Below, one piece after another: positions 4,658 to 5,911 of a stretch of DNA of 5,911 nucleotides. Position 1 is the first letter of the stretch, and the number at the start of each line of letters is the position of its first letter. Source of the DNA: a bacterium (GTDB lineage: Bacteria > Fidelibacterota > UBA2242). Below the pieces are notes generated by a model, which saw nothing but the letters and a program-made list of their open reading frames with translations, made no database searches and had not been told where the DNA came from. Where the stretch lies: assembly GCA_018895675.1 (NCBI GenBank), contig JAHIOG010000522.1, forward strand, positions 1 through 5,911, in the 5' to 3' direction. The translations under genes and the position numbers were made by a program.

Positions 4658-5911
4658 TTAGAGAGTTACACTTGTATTTAGAATGATGGTTCTTGCGGCA
4701 CCTGGACCAAAGCCATAAGAATCACCTTTTTGCCAATATTCAGTATCTAAAATGTTATTGATGTGTAATGAGATATTGACCGGGAATCCTGCTGCGGCAA
4801 GCCTATATCCAAGTACCATATCGATAACGGTAGCTGAAGGAAGTGTTGAACTTTCTTTATCAGAGACCCAGCTTCCATCATCCTCTAAATGACCGTCAAC
4901 TGTTACCTCGGTGTTATTTTCAAGAATATAGATATCACGATAATGACGAATAGCTGTGTTTATGAAAAAGCCACCAAGTGTGTAATTGAGTGTTCCACCG
5001 AATATCGTCTGGGGCATCCCAACTTCAACCTTTTTGCCAAACTTATCGACGAATTTCTTGTGGAGAGCTTTCTCGCCTGGATCCCAGGAACCATTATTGT
5101 CATATTTGGATTTACCGGATAATGAATCAACAAAATCAACACCTGCGACAACAATATCACTAGAATACAAGTGCTGGGCGCCTTCAGAATCTTTCGGTTC
5201 CCCCCAAAGGTTGGATGCAATGCTCATATTGAAGCCGACTCTGAGATTGAACGGTAAATCTGCATTCACTGCAAGTTCATGTCCTGAATAAGTTGATTCA
5301 CCAATTGGAATAAAGCGGCGTCCTTTATAATCATATCCCGGTTTATTTGTCATTTCAGGGTTCATGATACTGAGCGCTTTTCCATGAAATTGTATATGGT
5401 AAAAGTTGTATTTAGCATCCAGAAATATACCTGCAATATCACCTTTGTATCCGGCTCCCAGTTCAATGTCGTCTGTTCCCTCAAGCTCTAAAGCTTCATT
5501 AGGGGAACCATAAGCAAAGAAATATTTAACTCTTGGTTCGTTTATCGCCTGACTCCAATTAGCAAACACGTTGATATTTTCGGTAAGATTATAGTTTGCA
5601 CCGAATTTTGGAGAAATGAAATTGAACGTTCTTTCATGATCCCAGAGAACATATTCGATAGGATTGCCGTCAGCATCTGTTGCTGTACCAGTCCAGGTAT
5701 CACCACCATGTGGTTCCGGGTCATCTGGATAGTTACTTCCACTTGGAATATCTTCAATAATATGGTACTTAACGGTTGATGCTGAAATGTCAGTCATAAT
5801 ATTTAAATTACCGAAACGCCACAGTGCATGGGCAAAAGCAGTGAGTTGTGGTTTTGTCGTAGTATAGTCGTAATAAAGTTCACTCTCACCGAACTTTTGT
5901 TTTACATTTCC
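4658..5911 (-). CDS. TonB-dependent outer-membrane receptor, C-terminal part (5' end outside window)
   Basis: The frame is open from the window edge to TAA at 4658, giving 417 visible residues. A Met at 5797 is internal: the 38 codons before it are open and barrel-like (ELYYDYTTTKPQLTAFAHAL). The sequence is the C-terminal half of a 22-strand beta-barrel. Family marks are SPKFGANYNLTENINVFANW (visible residues 100-119), LEGTDDIELGAGYKG (143-157), and the closing stretch NNILDTEYW (385-393) with YGFGPGAARTI (399-409). Such receptors import siderophores, cobalamin, glycans or metals across the outer membrane using TonB-ExbBD energy; the substrate cannot be read from this half. The plug domain and signal peptide lie outside. 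A probable extracellular loop carries a D/N-rich DNNGSWDPGE (271-280). The last residue is Leu, not the usual Phe. It is followed by two terminators, so it is a separate transcription unit from the operon downstream. Confidence 0.88.
   Translation of the reverse strand, partial: GNVKQKFGESELYYDYTTTKPQLTAFAHALWRFGNLNIMTDISASTVKYHIIEDIPSGSNYPDDPEPHGGDTWTGTATDADGNPIEYVLWDHERTFNFISPKFGANYNLTENINVFANWSQAINEPRVKYFFAYGSPNEALELEGTDDIELGAGYKGDIAGIFLDAKYNFYHIQFHGKALSIMNPEMTNKPGYDYKGRRFIPIGESTYSGHELAVNADLPFNLRVGFNMSIASNLWGEPKDSEGAQHLYSSDIVVAGVDFVDSLSGKSKYDNNGSWDPGEKALHKKFVDKFGKKVEVGMPQTIFGGTLNYTLGGFFINTAIRHYRDIYILENNTEVTVDGHLEDDGSWVSDKESSTLPSATVIDMVLGYRLAAAGFPVNISLHINNILDTEYWQKGDSYGFGPGAARTIILNTSVTL

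Noticed and set aside
4986..5291. Plus-strand open frame of 101 codons opposite the TonB receptor
   Set aside because: It lies wholly within a recognised barrel coding sequence on the other strand and shows no family features.
4658..5797. Start of the TonB receptor at the Met codon at 5797
   Set aside because: The frame stays open for 38 more codons to the window edge with barrel-like sequence, and a receptor this size lacks its plug and signal peptide, so the Met is internal.

Overview
The window shows a compact stretch of a bacterial chromosome. Every recognisable gene is on the minus strand. The DNA is AT-rich by eye. The mix of genes is a TonB-dependent receptor, an EF-G2-type GTPase paralogue, and a HIT protein starting with a WAPWR-type N-terminus. 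This suggests a Gram-negative bacterium, perhaps of the FCB superphylum (Bacteroidota, Ignavibacteria or Neomarinimicrobiota-like). That placement is inference from protein style, not from a marker gene. The promoter is an ordinary TTGACA / TAAAAT type and one gene has a perfect AGGAGG ribosome binding site, so a typical Bacteroidetes gene-expression signature is not evident.

Layout, read in the direction of transcription (right to left). The right edge (5911 to 4658) holds the C-terminal 417 residues of a TonB-dependent outer-membrane receptor; its start lies outside the window. Two strong inverted-repeat terminators follow (4637-4606 and 4586-4557), then about 320 bases without a gene. A clear sigma70-type promoter at 4303-4275 then begins a three-gene operon: a divergent AMP-binding/acyl-CoA synthetase homologue (4236-2719), an EF-G2-like translational GTPase (2706-622), and a HIT-family nucleotide hydrolase/transferase (616-128). 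The intergenic gaps are 12 and 5 bases. Beyond the HIT stop codon is a second promoter-like sequence (127-99), then the 5' half of a tRNA (from 75 down). Its 3' half cannot be recognised before the window ends.

The point most worth a second look is the operon. Its adenylation-domain protein lacks the usual catalytic lysine of the C-terminal A10 motif (Val491 in its place) and has a badly degenerate phosphate-binding loop. Its GTPase has Tyr instead of the usual catalytic His in switch II and lacks the Lys of NKxD. Both are coupled to a HIT protein with an intact catalytic triad. HIT enzymes act on adenylylated compounds and dinucleoside polyphosphates, which adenylate-forming enzymes can produce, so a functional link to translation or stress is conceivable but unproven. 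No CRISPR array, insertion sequence, prophage gene or secondary-metabolite cluster was seen.
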